Positions 7,816-13,603 are shown, counted from the first letter of the stretch. The stretch is 13,603 nt of DNA from Bacillota bacterium (GCA_023415375.1 JAEZKW010000327.1:1-13603), one strand, 5' to 3'. Translations and numbers: made by a program. Notes: generated by a model not told the origin, from the sequence alone.

Positions 7816-7845
7816 TGTGATTATCACAGTAAATACACTTAGTGT
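7816..7845. promoter_or_regulatory. Two adjacent short palindromes in the divergent region
   Basis: TGTGATTATCACA (7816-7828) has perfect 5-bp arms around TTA (6-bp arms around one T). ACACTTAGTGT (7835-7845) has 5-bp arms around one T. They lie upstream of both the ger promoter and the plus-strand gene at 7917, so they could be operator sites for either. No regulator can be named from this. Confidence 0.3.
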
Positions 7846-7916
7846 TCACAGGATCAACATAAAGCTTGTTTAGAATACAATTAAGAAATTTAGAAAAATC
7901 ATGGGAGGTTGACTCG

Positions 7917-8225
7917 ATGACAGGTAAAAAATTTTGGGCCATGATCATGGTCGGGTTATTACTGTTTGGAATTACCAGAATGGCATTTGGTACAGATATC
8001 CAGACCCCTCCGACTGTAGGGGGAGCTTGGGGAGCACCAGGAGCGCTACCGGTAGGGCTGGCGATAATGGATGAGGAATTTGGGAAAGCGCTCGATGAGT
8101 TGATTGCGGTAAACGTAATCACTGCGGAGCAAAAGGGGAGAATTATCAAATATTTTGGGAAGGCATTGAAGGATGCAATGCCGATGGACCCAAAGGTTAT
8201 GGCTGAGCTCCAAAGTAATCACTGA
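7917..8225 (+). CDS. Small exported helical-repeat protein, 5' part of a frameshifted gene
   Basis: The ATG at 7917 is preceded by GGGAGG (7903-7908); a TTG start at 7866 lacks a site. Residues 1-26 look like a signal peptide (MTGKKFWAMIMVGLLLFGIT, then RMAFG). A Pro/Gly linker TPPTVGGAWGAPGALP follows, then the first helical repeat ELIAVNVITAEQKGRIIKYF. The frame stops at a TGA at 8223 just as a second copy of the repeat begins in another frame. The intact product would be about 180 residues, with three copies of a V-I-T/S-x-E/K-Q-x-x-x-I motif, a pattern common in small secreted Firmicutes proteins of the YckD/DUF2680 type. I do not recognise a specific family. The gene is transcribed away from the ger operon; no clear sigma-A promoter was found. 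Confidence 0.62.
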   Translation: MTGKKFWAMIMVGLLLFGITRMAFGTDIQTPPTVGGAWGAPGALPVGLAIMDEEFGKALDELIAVNVITAEQKGRIIKYFGKALKDAMPMDPKVMAELQSNH

Positions 8226-8466
8226 TAAACAGAAAGATAGTATAATTAAATATTTTTGTGATGATTTTGATAAAATGAAAAACCGCAAACCGGGTCGGGG
8301 ACATGATAAAGATGATCCCGTAAGAGGTGAAAGGCATGATCCTTTGAGTTTACTTGTTAAAGATGGCGTGATTAGTCAAGAGCAGGCTGACAAAATAAAA
8401 GAGACCTTGTTCCAACTGCCGGCACCTTTCGATCAGAGGACTAAACCGGAACATCCTCAGCCATAA
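8209..8466 (+). pseudogene. 3' part of the frameshifted helical-repeat gene
   Basis: From about 8209 the frame shifted by +1 reads SKVITDKQKDSIIKYFC, a clear copy of the upstream repeat VITAEQKGRIIKYF, and later LVKDGVISQEQADKIKETL, a third copy. The DNA word GTAATCACTG occurs at 8115 and again at 8215, 100 bp apart, which is one more than a multiple of three; the third copy is 153 bp further on, in frame. This fits a net one-base insertion (or two-base loss) between 8125 and 8215. The first ATG in this frame (8173) would translate the other repeat's DNA out of frame, and no ribosome binding site precedes it, so independent expression is unlikely. A sequencing error or programmed frameshift cannot be excluded. 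The tail is charged and proline-rich. Confidence 0.55.
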
Positions 8467-8478
8467 TTATATGAAAGT

Positions 8479-8514
8479 AAGTAAAAGACGATGGTTGTTC
8501 ATCGTCTTTTACTT
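8479..8514 (+). terminator. Strong hairpin after the repeat-protein gene
   Basis: A perfect 15-bp stem AAGTAAAAGACGATG (8479-8493) and CATCGTCTTTTACTT (8500-8514) closes a 6-nt loop, starting 13 bases after the stop codon. The 3' arm itself is T-rich, but no long T-run follows, so termination is likely though the element might also act as a stability hairpin. Confidence 0.65.
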
Positions 8515-8738
8515 TAAAAATTTATATGTTTGGGAGGGAGTCAAAGGTGAGTGAGTTAAGTTCGTTATCTTGACGAATAGTGTCCAAGCGAGTATAGTTT
8601 TGTACATTCACTCTCACTATGCGTTACGTAGTACGGAGTAAAGTAGTTTTATTTTACATTATCAATCCTCTTAAGGCTACAGTCTTACTTTTAATGCATC
8701 CGTGTTGCTAACGGTGTTATCCGTACCACAACTTAAGA
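8515..8738. other. Intergenic region with a promoter-like site and a hairpin, no gene recognised
   Basis: This stretch lies between a plus-strand terminator hairpin and the 3' end of a minus-strand gene. Apart from the promoter-like site at 8570-8598, it holds a hairpin at 8704-8732 (GTTG-ACGG/CCGT-CAAC) that could end the minus-strand transcript although no T-run follows. A 30-codon ORF at 8619-8711 has no ribosome binding site and is not called. Confidence 0.4.
8570..8598 (+). promoter_or_regulatory. Sigma-A-like promoter without an obvious gene
   Basis: TTGACG (8570-8575), a 17-bp spacer and TATAGT (8593-8598) match the vegetative consensus at five of six positions in each box. A transcript would start near 8605 and run toward the convergent hypothetical gene, antisense to its 3' end. 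It could drive a small RNA, or be chance in AT-rich DNA. Confidence 0.4.
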
Positions 8739-9071
8739 TTATTTTACAGCTACCGGTATCTTTTTTAAGTGAGTATCAGCGCTAGAACCATTGGTGGCCT
8801 TCAATGTAGGGTTGCTCGATGATGCGACGGGTTTTGGTGCTGTATAAACTGTCGTTTTGGGTGCAACATTTGGAGTATTACCCGATAATTTCAAAGTGTC
8901 TCCATCGGCATTGGAGATTTTGTTTTGAGTTGAGGCTGCAACATTCTTGGACTTAAATGGTAAAATTCGAGAAAAAAAAGATTGGTTATTATCAATTGCT
9001 GAGATAGCCAAGTTTTTAGTACCTCCTTCGCTTTTTCTTCGACTCCCATCTTTTGTATCGTAATCGAACAT
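8739..9071 (-). CDS. Hypothetical protein, Ser/Thr/Lys/Pro-rich (110 aa)
   Basis: The frame is open for 131 codons from 9134, but AAAGGA seven bases before the ATG at 9071 favours the shorter protein starting MFDYDTKDGSRRKSEGG. An upstream start at 9134 would lie inside the structured element and has only a poor site. The N-terminal half is polar with a short segment NQSFFSRILPFKSKN. The C-terminal half is low complexity (TPNVAPKTTVYTAPKPVASS and similar) with no membrane segment or signal peptide, and looks disordered and basic. No family is recognised. It is isolated, with the hxlR-type gene upstream on the same strand about 190 bp away, so read-through is possible. It may not be a real gene; the main support is the ribosome binding site and the open frame. 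Confidence 0.42.
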   Translation of the reverse strand: MFDYDTKDGSRRKSEGGTKNLAISAIDNNQSFFSRILPFKSKNVAASTQNKISNADGDTLKLSGNTPNVAPKTTVYTAPKPVASSSNPTLKATNGSSADTHLKKIPVAVK

Positions 9072-9116
9072 TTGAAATTCCTTTGAATATGAATCATTTT
9101 TTATCCCTTGGATTGT

Positions 9117-9283
9117 CTCAACTACGGGATGCAAACCCTGCGCGTTTACGCGACTTTAGCCGAATGCAAAGCTATGCAAGCTAAGCTTAAGCATAGCTGT
9201 TGCCTTCGGGTTTGAATCCCTCGGTTCTGTGCCAGCCAAGGTTGGCGCAAGAACTCACCGGCTTTCAGTCGCTGGTAGTTGAG
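9117..9283. ncRNA. About 167-bp self-complementary element, possible structured RNA or palindromic repeat
   Basis: A perfect outer stem CTCAACTAC (9117-9125) / GTAGTTGAG (9275-9283) encloses several nested helices. GGGATGCAAACCC (9126-9138) pairs with GGGTTTGAATCCC (9208-9220) with one mismatch. CGCG-TTTA-CGCG lies at 9141-9152. AGCTATGC (9170-9177) pairs with GCATAGCT (9191-9198), extended by GCAA/TTGC. GTTCTGTGCCAGCC (9224-9237) pairs with GGTTGGCGC plus AGAAC (9240-9254) with G-U pairs and one bulge. The element is more GC-rich than its surroundings and overlaps the last codons of the hxlR-type gene. The strand is unknown because both can fold. It may be a non-coding RNA, the 3' leader/attenuator between two minus-strand genes, or a dispersed palindromic element of the ERIC kind. 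No known Rfam family is recognised. Confidence 0.5.
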
Positions 9284-9660
9284 TTGGGTTTGACAAATTC
9301 CGGGGTTGTGACTAAATTATTGGCATTTTCTTTTTTTAAAGAAGTAATATAATGTAAACCCCACTCACACATGGAATTGAGAATCGGCAAAATGCTTTTT
9401 CCAGCCGGAGTCAGCGAGTATTCAACTCGGGGCGGGACTTGGGTATATACATGACGGTAAACCAGACCGTCCTCCTCCAACTCTCTCAATTGTTGAGTTA
9501 ACATTTTTTGTGTGACTTGGGGCAGGCTCTTTCTTAACTCGCTGAAACGGAGCGTATTGTCACCTAACCGCCAGAGAATCAAGGATTTCCACTTACCACC
9601 AATCAGCGCCAGGGTTAATTCCATTGAACATTGATAACTGGTATTTCGAAATTGAATCAT
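9265..9660 (-). CDS. HxlR-family winged-helix transcriptional regulator
   Basis: AAGGAGG is only two bases from an ATG at 9666 but eight from the ATG at 9660, so the latter is chosen (131 aa). The family signature is complete: CSMELTLALIGGKWKSLILW (11-30), then RFSELRKSLPQVTQKMLTQQ (38-57), the recognition helix region, LEEDGLVYRHVYTQVPPRVE (61-80) as the wing, and YSLTPAGKSILPILNSMCEWG. HxlR/DUF24 regulators are dimers that often sense electrophiles, quinones or oxidants through an N-terminal cysteine; C11 sits at that place and C98 is the only other Cys. It is divergent from a flavin/Fe-S redox operon, the typical arrangement for repression of the neighbour. Its 3' end runs into the structured element. 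The inducer is unknown. Confidence 0.92.
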   Translation of the reverse strand: MIQFRNTSYQCSMELTLALIGGKWKSLILWRLGDNTLRFSELRKSLPQVTQKMLTQQLRELEEDGLVYRHVYTQVPPRVEYSLTPAGKSILPILNSMCEWGLHYITSLKKENANNLVTTPEFVKPNSTTSD

Positions 9661-9695
9661 GATCATAACCTCCTTTTAAAGCAAAGAATTGTATA

Positions 9696-9715
9696 TAGGT
9701 CCCTTTTGGATACTA
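9696..9715. promoter_or_regulatory. Candidate HxlR operator
   Basis: TAGGTCCC-TTTT-GGATACTA is a 20-bp imperfect palindrome: five of eight positions are symmetric around TTTT. It lies in the divergent region, 36 bp from the regulator's start and 20 bp upstream of the operon's -35 box. Position and dyad symmetry suit a dimeric HxlR-type repressor. No binding evidence is available. Confidence 0.45.
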
Positions 9716-9735
9716 TAATACAAAAAAGTGGGTAC

Positions 9736-9764
9736 TTGATTTTCGTTCATGTAATATCTATGAT
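9736..9764 (+). promoter_or_regulatory. Sigma-A promoter of the redox operon
   Basis: TTGATT (9736-9741), a 17-bp spacer and TATGAT (9759-9764) match the vegetative consensus at four and five of six positions. The start point near 9771 would give a leader of about 118 bases before the first gene; that leader contains GCGCGCGC at about 9821-9828 but no recognised riboswitch. Confidence 0.6.
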
Positions 9765-9888
9765 TATATCAAACAAGGCAAGAATTGGAAAGCTAACTTG
9801 CTAGATTAATCAGTGCATTTGCGCGCGCTATGAAGAACGCGGAGTTTGTTTACTAGAGAATAAAAAATTAAAATGAGGAGTGACGCGG

Positions 9889-10473
9889 ATGAAAGTCGTG
9901 GCATTTAACGGTAGTCCCAGAGTAAATGGAAATACTGCTCAAAGTATTCAAATCGTTTTTAAAGAACTAGAAAAGGAAGGCATCGAAACGGAGCTTATTC
10001 AATTGGGAGGGCGGAAGGTTTTTGGTTGTATGGCTTGCGGGAAGTGTTATGAGAAAAAAGACTGCCGGTGCATCAGGCAGGATGATGAGATGAACGCTTT
10101 TATCCAGAAAATAAACGAAGCTGATGGGATCATTATCGGTTCCCCTACTTATTTTAGCAATGTGTCAACCGAGGTTAAGGCGTTAATCGATCGCTGTGGC
10201 TTTGTTAATAAGGCGAATGGTGGCTCCTTACTAAGAGGCAAGGTTGGAACTGCTGTAGTCTCGGTGCGACGCGCCGGTTCAACCTTTACATACTCAGCCA
10301 TCAACTTTTTTTTCGGGATTGCTGAAATGATCATTCCGAGCTCCAGCTACTGGAATATGACTTTATCTCTGGAACCGGGAGATGTCCAAAAGGATGAAGA
10401 GGGCATTCAGACTTTTCAAACCTTGGGCCGAAATATGGCTAAACTCTTAAAACAAGTCCGTTCAAAGTCTTAA
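9889..10473 (+). CDS. Iron-sulfur flavoprotein / NADPH-dependent FMN reductase family protein
   Basis: GAGGAG at 9875-9880 and the ATG at 9889 define a 194-residue protein; a GTG overlapping the ribosome site is rejected. It has the flavodoxin-like fold: the FMN phosphate loop NGSPRVNGNTAQS (7-19), a cysteine cluster C47-x2-C50-x2-C53-x5-C59 that fits the compact motif of archaeal/clostridial iron-sulfur flavoproteins (4Fe-4S), and the second flavin loop IIIGSPTYFSNVSTEVKALI (81-100). Length is normal. Such proteins move electrons between ferredoxin-like donors and small oxidants such as O2, H2O2 or quinones. It is the first gene of the operon divergent from the HxlR regulator and is followed after 94 bp by a ferredoxin-nitroreductase fusion, a possible electron partner. 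Confidence 0.88.
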   Translation: MKVVAFNGSPRVNGNTAQSIQIVFKELEKEGIETELIQLGGRKVFGCMACGKCYEKKDCRCIRQDDEMNAFIQKINEADGIIIGSPTYFSNVSTEVKALIDRCGFVNKANGGSLLRGKVGTAVVSVRRAGSTFTYSAINFFFGIAEMIIPSSSYWNMTLSLEPGDVQKDEEGIQTFQTLGRNMAKLLKQVRSKS

Positions 10474-10567
10474 AGTTTTTAAACAATCGTGTTTTATAAT
10501 TTTCAGAAGTTAGAGAGTTATTCGTACAGGCATATTGATTTTATTACAATTGACGGAGGGTTATTGG

Positions 10568-11380
10568 ATGGGGATTTTATCCGTTAAGCAAAATAATTGT
10601 ATTCAATGCGGCACTTGTGCTGCCGTTTGCCCCGTGGGTGTTATTACGATGAAGGAATCAGGTCCTGAAGAAATAAATGCTGAATCTTGCATTGGTTGTG
10701 GGCATTGCGTAGCGGTTTGCCCCAATGCCGCACTGGATAACCGACGGACACCACTCGAAAATCAGTTGCCCCTCAAGAGTGAACTTTCCCTTAGTGTTGA
10801 GCAAGCTTCATATTTTTTGCGCTCACGCCGATCCATTCGAAATTATCGGCCAGAACAAGTGCCTCAAGAAAAATTATTACAATTACTGGACTTAGCCAGA
10901 TTTGCCCCGACAGCGGGTAACAGACAGGGAATATCCTTCCTGATCATCAGTGATCGGGAAAAATTATGGCAAATAGCGGATGTTACATTCGATTGGCTGC
11001 AACAAACAATCAAAAAAGTAAATACCGACTCTAAAAACACCTATAAATCAACCCAGGAAGTTGATGAGGGAAAAGATAAAATTTTACGGGGTGCACCCCA
11101 TTTGATTATTGCCCTTTGCTCCCGGGATGCAGGGGATATCGGCAGAAATAATGCTACGTATTTACTTGCTTATGCTGAGCTATTTGCACCTGTTGTCGGA
11201 CTAGGAACCTGTTGGGCGGGATTCGTTCAACATTGTGCATTGAGCGGGTATACCCCGCTGCTGGATATTTTAAATCTTCCGGCAGACAAGATGCTGGCCG
11301 GAGCGTTGATGGCGGGATACCCCTTATTCCGGTACCAGCGTTTGGTTGATCGAAATCCGCTACAGGTTTCATGGAATTAA
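10568..11380 (+). CDS. Ferredoxin-nitroreductase fusion protein
   Basis: GGAGGG at 10556-10560 and the ATG at 10568 fix the start (270 aa); an in-frame TTG further upstream is rejected. The N-terminus holds two 4Fe-4S motifs, C11-x2-C14-x2-C17-x3-C21-P and C41-x2-C44-x2-C47-x3-C51-P. From about residue 80 a nitroreductase domain follows: RSRRSIRNYRPEQVP (85-99), FAPTAGNRQG (112-121) for FMN binding, and GLGTCWAGF with ALMAGYPLFRYQR near the end. The domain order is that of the common clostridial '4Fe-4S binding/nitroreductase' proteins, in which the clusters likely feed electrons to FMN instead of NAD(P)H. The substrate is unknown (nitro compounds, quinones or enoates). The next gene starts 19 bp after the stop and is a stand-alone nitroreductase. 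Confidence 0.93.
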   Translation: MGILSVKQNNCIQCGTCAAVCPVGVITMKESGPEEINAESCIGCGHCVAVCPNAALDNRRTPLENQLPLKSELSLSVEQASYFLRSRRSIRNYRPEQVPQEKLLQLLDLARFAPTAGNRQGISFLIISDREKLWQIADVTFDWLQQTIKKVNTDSKNTYKSTQEVDEGKDKILRGAPHLIIALCSRDAGDIGRNNATYLLAYAELFAPVVGLGTCWAGFVQHCALSGYTPLLDILNLPADKMLAGALMAGYPLFRYQRLVDRNPLQVSWN

Positions 11381-11399
11381 AATAAAAGGAGACAAGACC

Positions 11400-11909
11400 A
11401 TGGATTTTTTTAAAGTCATTAAAGAACGTTATAGTGTTCGCTCTTACCGCCCGGACCCAGTTGAGCCGGAAAAACTTGAGCAGATTTTGGAGGCGGCTAA
11501 ATTGGCCCCAACAGCTTGCAACCGGCAGGCATTTAAGGTGATTGTGACAAAAACGGAAGATAAAAAAGCAGACTTAATAAGGATTTATCCTAAAGGCTGG
11601 TTTGCTGAAGCACCTTATATTCTTTGCGTTTGTTCCATTCCGGGAGAAAACTGGGTACGAAAAGATAATAAAAATTACTCCGACGTGGATGCCGCCATCG
11701 TTATGGATCACATTATCCTGGCTGCTACTGCTTTGGGTTTGGGAACGTGTTGGATTGGCGCTTTTGATCTTGAGGCCGCACGAGACGTGTTGGACTTGGA
11801 TAATTCACTTGAGCCGGTTGTACTTACACCGTTAGGTTATGCTAAGGGATCTCCGCCGAATAAAGTTCGAAAATCTCTCACAGACTTGGTCATCAACTTC
11901 AAAGACTAA
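11400..11909 (+). CDS. Short-form nitroreductase family protein
   Basis: AAAGGAG at 11385-11391 lies eight bases before the ATG at 11400; the longer TTG-initiated frame overlaps the previous gene and is rejected. The 169 residues are the usual length of the compact family. FMN-binding features are RYSVRSYRPDPVE (10-22), LAPTACNRQAF (35-45), and a central helix ALGLGTCWIGAFD that packs at the dimer interface. The C-terminus TPLGYAKGSPPNKVRKSL is typical (the xPLGYP.. substrate/flavin loop). It is FMN-dependent and homodimeric in the family, and usually takes electrons from NAD(P)H. It is closely spaced with the fusion protein gene upstream and the PhzF-type gene 29 bp downstream, so it belongs to the same transcript. 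Confidence 0.93.
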   Translation: MDFFKVIKERYSVRSYRPDPVEPEKLEQILEAAKLAPTACNRQAFKVIVTKTEDKKADLIRIYPKGWFAEAPYILCVCSIPGENWVRKDNKNYSDVDAAIVMDHIILAATALGLGTCWIGAFDLEAARDVLDLDNSLEPVVLTPLGYAKGSPPNKVRKSLTDLVINFKD

Positions 11910-11938
11910 GAAAGAGGTAGTTTCTCAAGGAAAATCCT

Positions 11939-12841
11939 ATGAAAAAATATATTGTTTATCAAATCGATTCATTCACAAAAGAAGCTTTTAAAGGTAATCC
12001 TGCCGGAGTGGTTCTCAATGCGGATGGATTAACTGAAACGCAAATGCAAATGATCGCTCGTGAGTTGAATAACTCGGAAACTTCATTTTTATTTTCCCCG
12101 GATGGAAGTGATTGCGACGGAGTTATTCGTTATTTTACCCCCAAAACCGAAGTCCCAACTTGTGGCCATGCTACGATAGCCGCTATGTATGCCAAAGCAG
12201 TCGCAGAAAATTTGGGAAGTTCAGTGTATCGGATGCGGACCCAAATTGGTATATTGCCATTTGAAATCGTAAAAGGCGATAGTGATTATAAAGTGCTTAT
12301 GACCCAAGGAAAAATTGAATTTGGTACTGTATTTGACGGGGAATTGAAAGAGAAGATAATAAAAGCTTTGGATTTAGAGGAAGACGATTTAAATGAGAAT
12401 TGTCCAATCCAAATTGTTTCAACAGGCCATTCGAAGGTAATGATCGGTATAAAAAAACGGTTGCGCCTAAATCAATTATCGCCTCATTTTAGCGAACTAT
12501 CGGAATTAAGCCGGATTATTAACTGTAATGGATACTTTGTGTTTACTTTGGATTCGGATTCTAACGACATTTTGACTTATGGACGGATGTTTGCGCCAGC
12601 CATTGGAGTTCATGAAGATCCGGTCACAGGGAATGCCAATGGCCCCTTAGGAGCCTATTTGGTTCACCATGGATTGGTTGATAACTCGAAAAACGAGTTT
12701 AGCTTTAAGGGTAAACAGGGTGAAGCCATTCATCGATTGGGGACAGTTGAAGTGAAAGTACAGATCGTCAATTATCAACCGGTCGAAGTGCAAATAGCCG
12801 GAGTAGCAGTCATTGTATTTAAAACGGAGATTGAAATGTAA
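11939..12841 (+). CDS. PhzF family isomerase/epimerase-like protein
   Basis: AAGGA seven bases before the ATG supports the start. The 300-residue protein shows both halves of the PhzF/diaminopimelate epimerase-like fold. Family signatures are IDSFTKEAFKGNPAGVV (9-25), NSETSF with E47 at the position of the catalytic Glu of PhzF, TPKTEVPTCGHATIAA (67-82), and HEDPVTGNANGPLGAYLVHH (225-244), where D227 corresponds to the conserved Asp. Length is normal. PhzF itself isomerises dihydro-hydroxyanthranilate in phenazine synthesis, but most bacterial homologues (such as E. coli YddE) have no assigned reaction, and no phenazine genes are near. Within this operon it may act on a product of the nitroreductases. 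Spacing of 29 bp upstream indicates co-transcription. Confidence 0.93.
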   Translation: MKKYIVYQIDSFTKEAFKGNPAGVVLNADGLTETQMQMIARELNNSETSFLFSPDGSDCDGVIRYFTPKTEVPTCGHATIAAMYAKAVAENLGSSVYRMRTQIGILPFEIVKGDSDYKVLMTQGKIEFGTVFDGELKEKIIKALDLEEDDLNENCPIQIVSTGHSKVMIGIKKRLRLNQLSPHFSELSELSRIINCNGYFVFTLDSDSNDILTYGRMFAPAIGVHEDPVTGNANGPLGAYLVHHGLVDNSKNEFSFKGKQGEAIHRLGTVEVKVQIVNYQPVEVQIAGVAVIVFKTEIEM

Positions 12842-12846
12842 TTTAG

Positions 12847-13098
12847 GAAAATATGTTACCAATGGCGGTGGAATTAGGACTGGGTGCGATATGGCTTGGG
12901 GTTTATCCCCTTGAAGGCCGTATCCTGGGGGGAAAAAGGTTATTAAAATTACCGGAGCACGTTATACCTCTGGCAATTTTACCAATAGGTTATCCGGCGG
13001 AATCAAAAGAGCCCATTGATCGTTTTAATGAGCAAGAGTCCATAGAAATCAATGGTAAAGCTTATCTGTCTGGAGCCGTAACTTTACGGGAGGAATAA
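12847..13098 (+). pseudogene. Truncated nitroreductase, C-terminal half only
   Basis: Translation from GAA at 12847 gives ENMLPMAVELGLGAIWLGVY, then LLKLPEHVIPLAILPIGYPA and DRFNEQE. This is the C-terminal half of a nitroreductase of the ENMLLAAxxLGLGAVWLG class; residues of the family continue two codons upstream of the ATG at 12853 before a TAG. The N-terminal half with the RSxR flavin site is absent: the PhzF-type gene ends 5 bp upstream. It is not a broken piece of the 11400 gene, which is complete and different in sequence. A TAGGA four bases before the ATG might allow an 81-residue product to be made, but it would lack most of the FMN site. The likely cause is a deletion in the operon. 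Confidence 0.75.
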
Positions 13099-13100
13099 TC

Positions 13101-13457
13101 TTGAAAGTAAAAAAGATTTTAAGCCGGATTTATGTTCATGACCTAGACCAGGCGGTCGAGTTTTATGAAAAGCTATTGAATACGGAATGCACCATGAAAT
13201 TGGACTATAAGCAAGTTAATTTAGTATTGGCACAGGTTGGAGATATATTAATTTTAGGCGGCACCGATGAAGCATTGAAACCCTTTTCCGATACCAAAGC
13301 CACATTTTTAGTGGATTCAATTACTGAATTTCGGGATTTTTTAATAAAAAACGGCGCTATGGTTATAAGAGACTTAAAAGAAGTCCCTACAGGGACTAAT
13401 ATGACTGTCAAGCATTTGGACGGTACGATAGTTGAATATGTCGAACACCGGAAATAA
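13101..13457 (+). CDS. VOC/glyoxalase-fold family protein (118 aa)
   Basis: It starts with TTG at 13101, with GGGAGG at 13087-13092 eight bases upstream and the stop of the preceding fragment just before, so this start is preferred. One glyoxalase-type domain is visible: ILSRIYVHDLDQAVEFYEKL (6-25) is the first beta-alpha unit, followed by a strand VNLVLAQVGDILILGG, then a second beta-alpha unit ATFLVDSITEFRDFLIKNGA, and a final metal-ligand-like strand HLDGTIVEYVEH with E112. H13 could be the other ligand. VOC proteins cover glyoxalases, dioxygenases and resistance proteins; the exact activity cannot be told from sequence. Its place at the end of a reductive detoxification cluster favours a resistance or detoxification role. 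Confidence 0.85.
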   Translation: MKVKKILSRIYVHDLDQAVEFYEKLLNTECTMKLDYKQVNLVLAQVGDILILGGTDEALKPFSDTKATFLVDSITEFRDFLIKNGAMVIRDLKEVPTGTNMTVKHLDGTIVEYVEHRK

Positions 13458-13510
13458 TCACACCTATTATTCCTGGAGGGTGATAAATATTTGGTTTGGA
13501 GGTGGTCCAT

Positions 13511-13603
13511 TTGCATCTAAAATTAGACGATATTCAATCCCTTGCCGGTGAATATACAGAGAAAAGTCCTAAAAATAGAGTCGTAGAACTTGATAATTTA
13601 AAG
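13511..13603 (+). CDS. Start of a further gene, product unknown (3' end outside window)
   Basis: GGAGGTGG at 13498-13505 precedes a TTG at 13511 by five bases, and the frame is open for 31 codons to the window edge (MHLKLDDIQSLAGEYTEKSP, then KNRVVELDNLK). The N-terminal helix and the NRVxxLxxL-type segment recall the start of some ferredoxin-like reductases, but this is too little to name a family. A GTG further upstream in the spacer lacks a comparable site. The gap from the VOC gene is 53 bp with no terminator seen, so it may belong to the same operon. Confidence 0.55.
   Translation, partial: MHLKLDDIQSLAGEYTEKSPKNRVVELDNLK

Noticed and set aside
8619..8711. 30-codon hydrophobic plus-strand ORF after the orphan promoter
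   Set aside because: No ribosome binding site in front of its ATG and no recognised toxin or leader peptide pattern.
9205..9235. tRNA-like T-arm (GGGTTTGAATCCC) followed by a CCA
   Set aside because: Only three pairs in the putative stem fit at the right place, no matching acceptor or anticodon arm was found, and the sequence is better explained by pairing with 9126-9138.
11346..11399. TTG-initiated N-terminal extension of the short nitroreductase
   Set aside because: The AAAGGAG site sits eight bases before the ATG at 11400, and the family's N-terminus begins there.
1..13603. CRISPR array, rRNA genes, phage or plasmid genes
   Set aside because: No regularly spaced direct repeats, rRNA sequence, integrase, terminase or replication gene was seen.

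Overview
The window looks like chromosomal DNA from an AT-rich, endospore-forming member of the Firmicutes, probably a diderm (two-membrane) lineage. Two things point there. A complete gerA-type germinant-receptor operon lies behind a textbook forespore (sigma-G) promoter. The left edge carries the C-terminal end of an LptD-like outer-membrane beta-barrel, followed by a second small secreted protein with barrel-like features. LptD together with spore genes fits lineages such as Limnochordia/Hydrogenispora or Negativicutes; this assignment is inference from gene content. AGGAGG-like ribosome binding sites and some TTG starts also fit Firmicutes.

Layout. (1) 1-3600, envelope and secretion: the LptD-like 3' end, a 204-aa putative small outer-membrane barrel, a short inverted-repeat element, and a 539-aa secreted protein that reads like a MACPF/CDC-superfamily pore-forming protein, closed by a terminator. 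(2) 3607-7793, minus strand: a germinant-receptor operon in the order A-C-B plus a 71-residue two-helix D-type protein, tightly spaced and driven by a sigma-G promoter with an exact 18-bp spacer. (3) 7816-9283, a patchy region: a small exported helical-repeat protein broken by a frameshift, a strong hairpin, a promoter-like site with no clear gene, a hypothetical minus-strand gene, and a roughly 167-bp element that can fold into a multibranched structure closed by a perfect 9-bp stem. (4) 9265-13603: an HxlR-family regulator divergent from a redox/detoxification operon. That operon encodes an iron-sulfur flavoprotein, a ferredoxin-nitroreductase fusion, a short nitroreductase, a PhzF-family protein, a remnant of another nitroreductase and a VOC/glyoxalase-fold protein. 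The start of a further gene runs off the window.

How the parts work together. The ger proteins should form one receptor in the spore inner membrane. The HxlR regulator probably controls the flavin/Fe-S operon through an imperfect palindrome next to the operon promoter, and the operon's enzymes fit reductive handling of electrophiles, quinones or nitro compounds. The least familiar parts are the MACPF/CDC-like protein beside barrel-type genes, and the structured element at 9117-9283.
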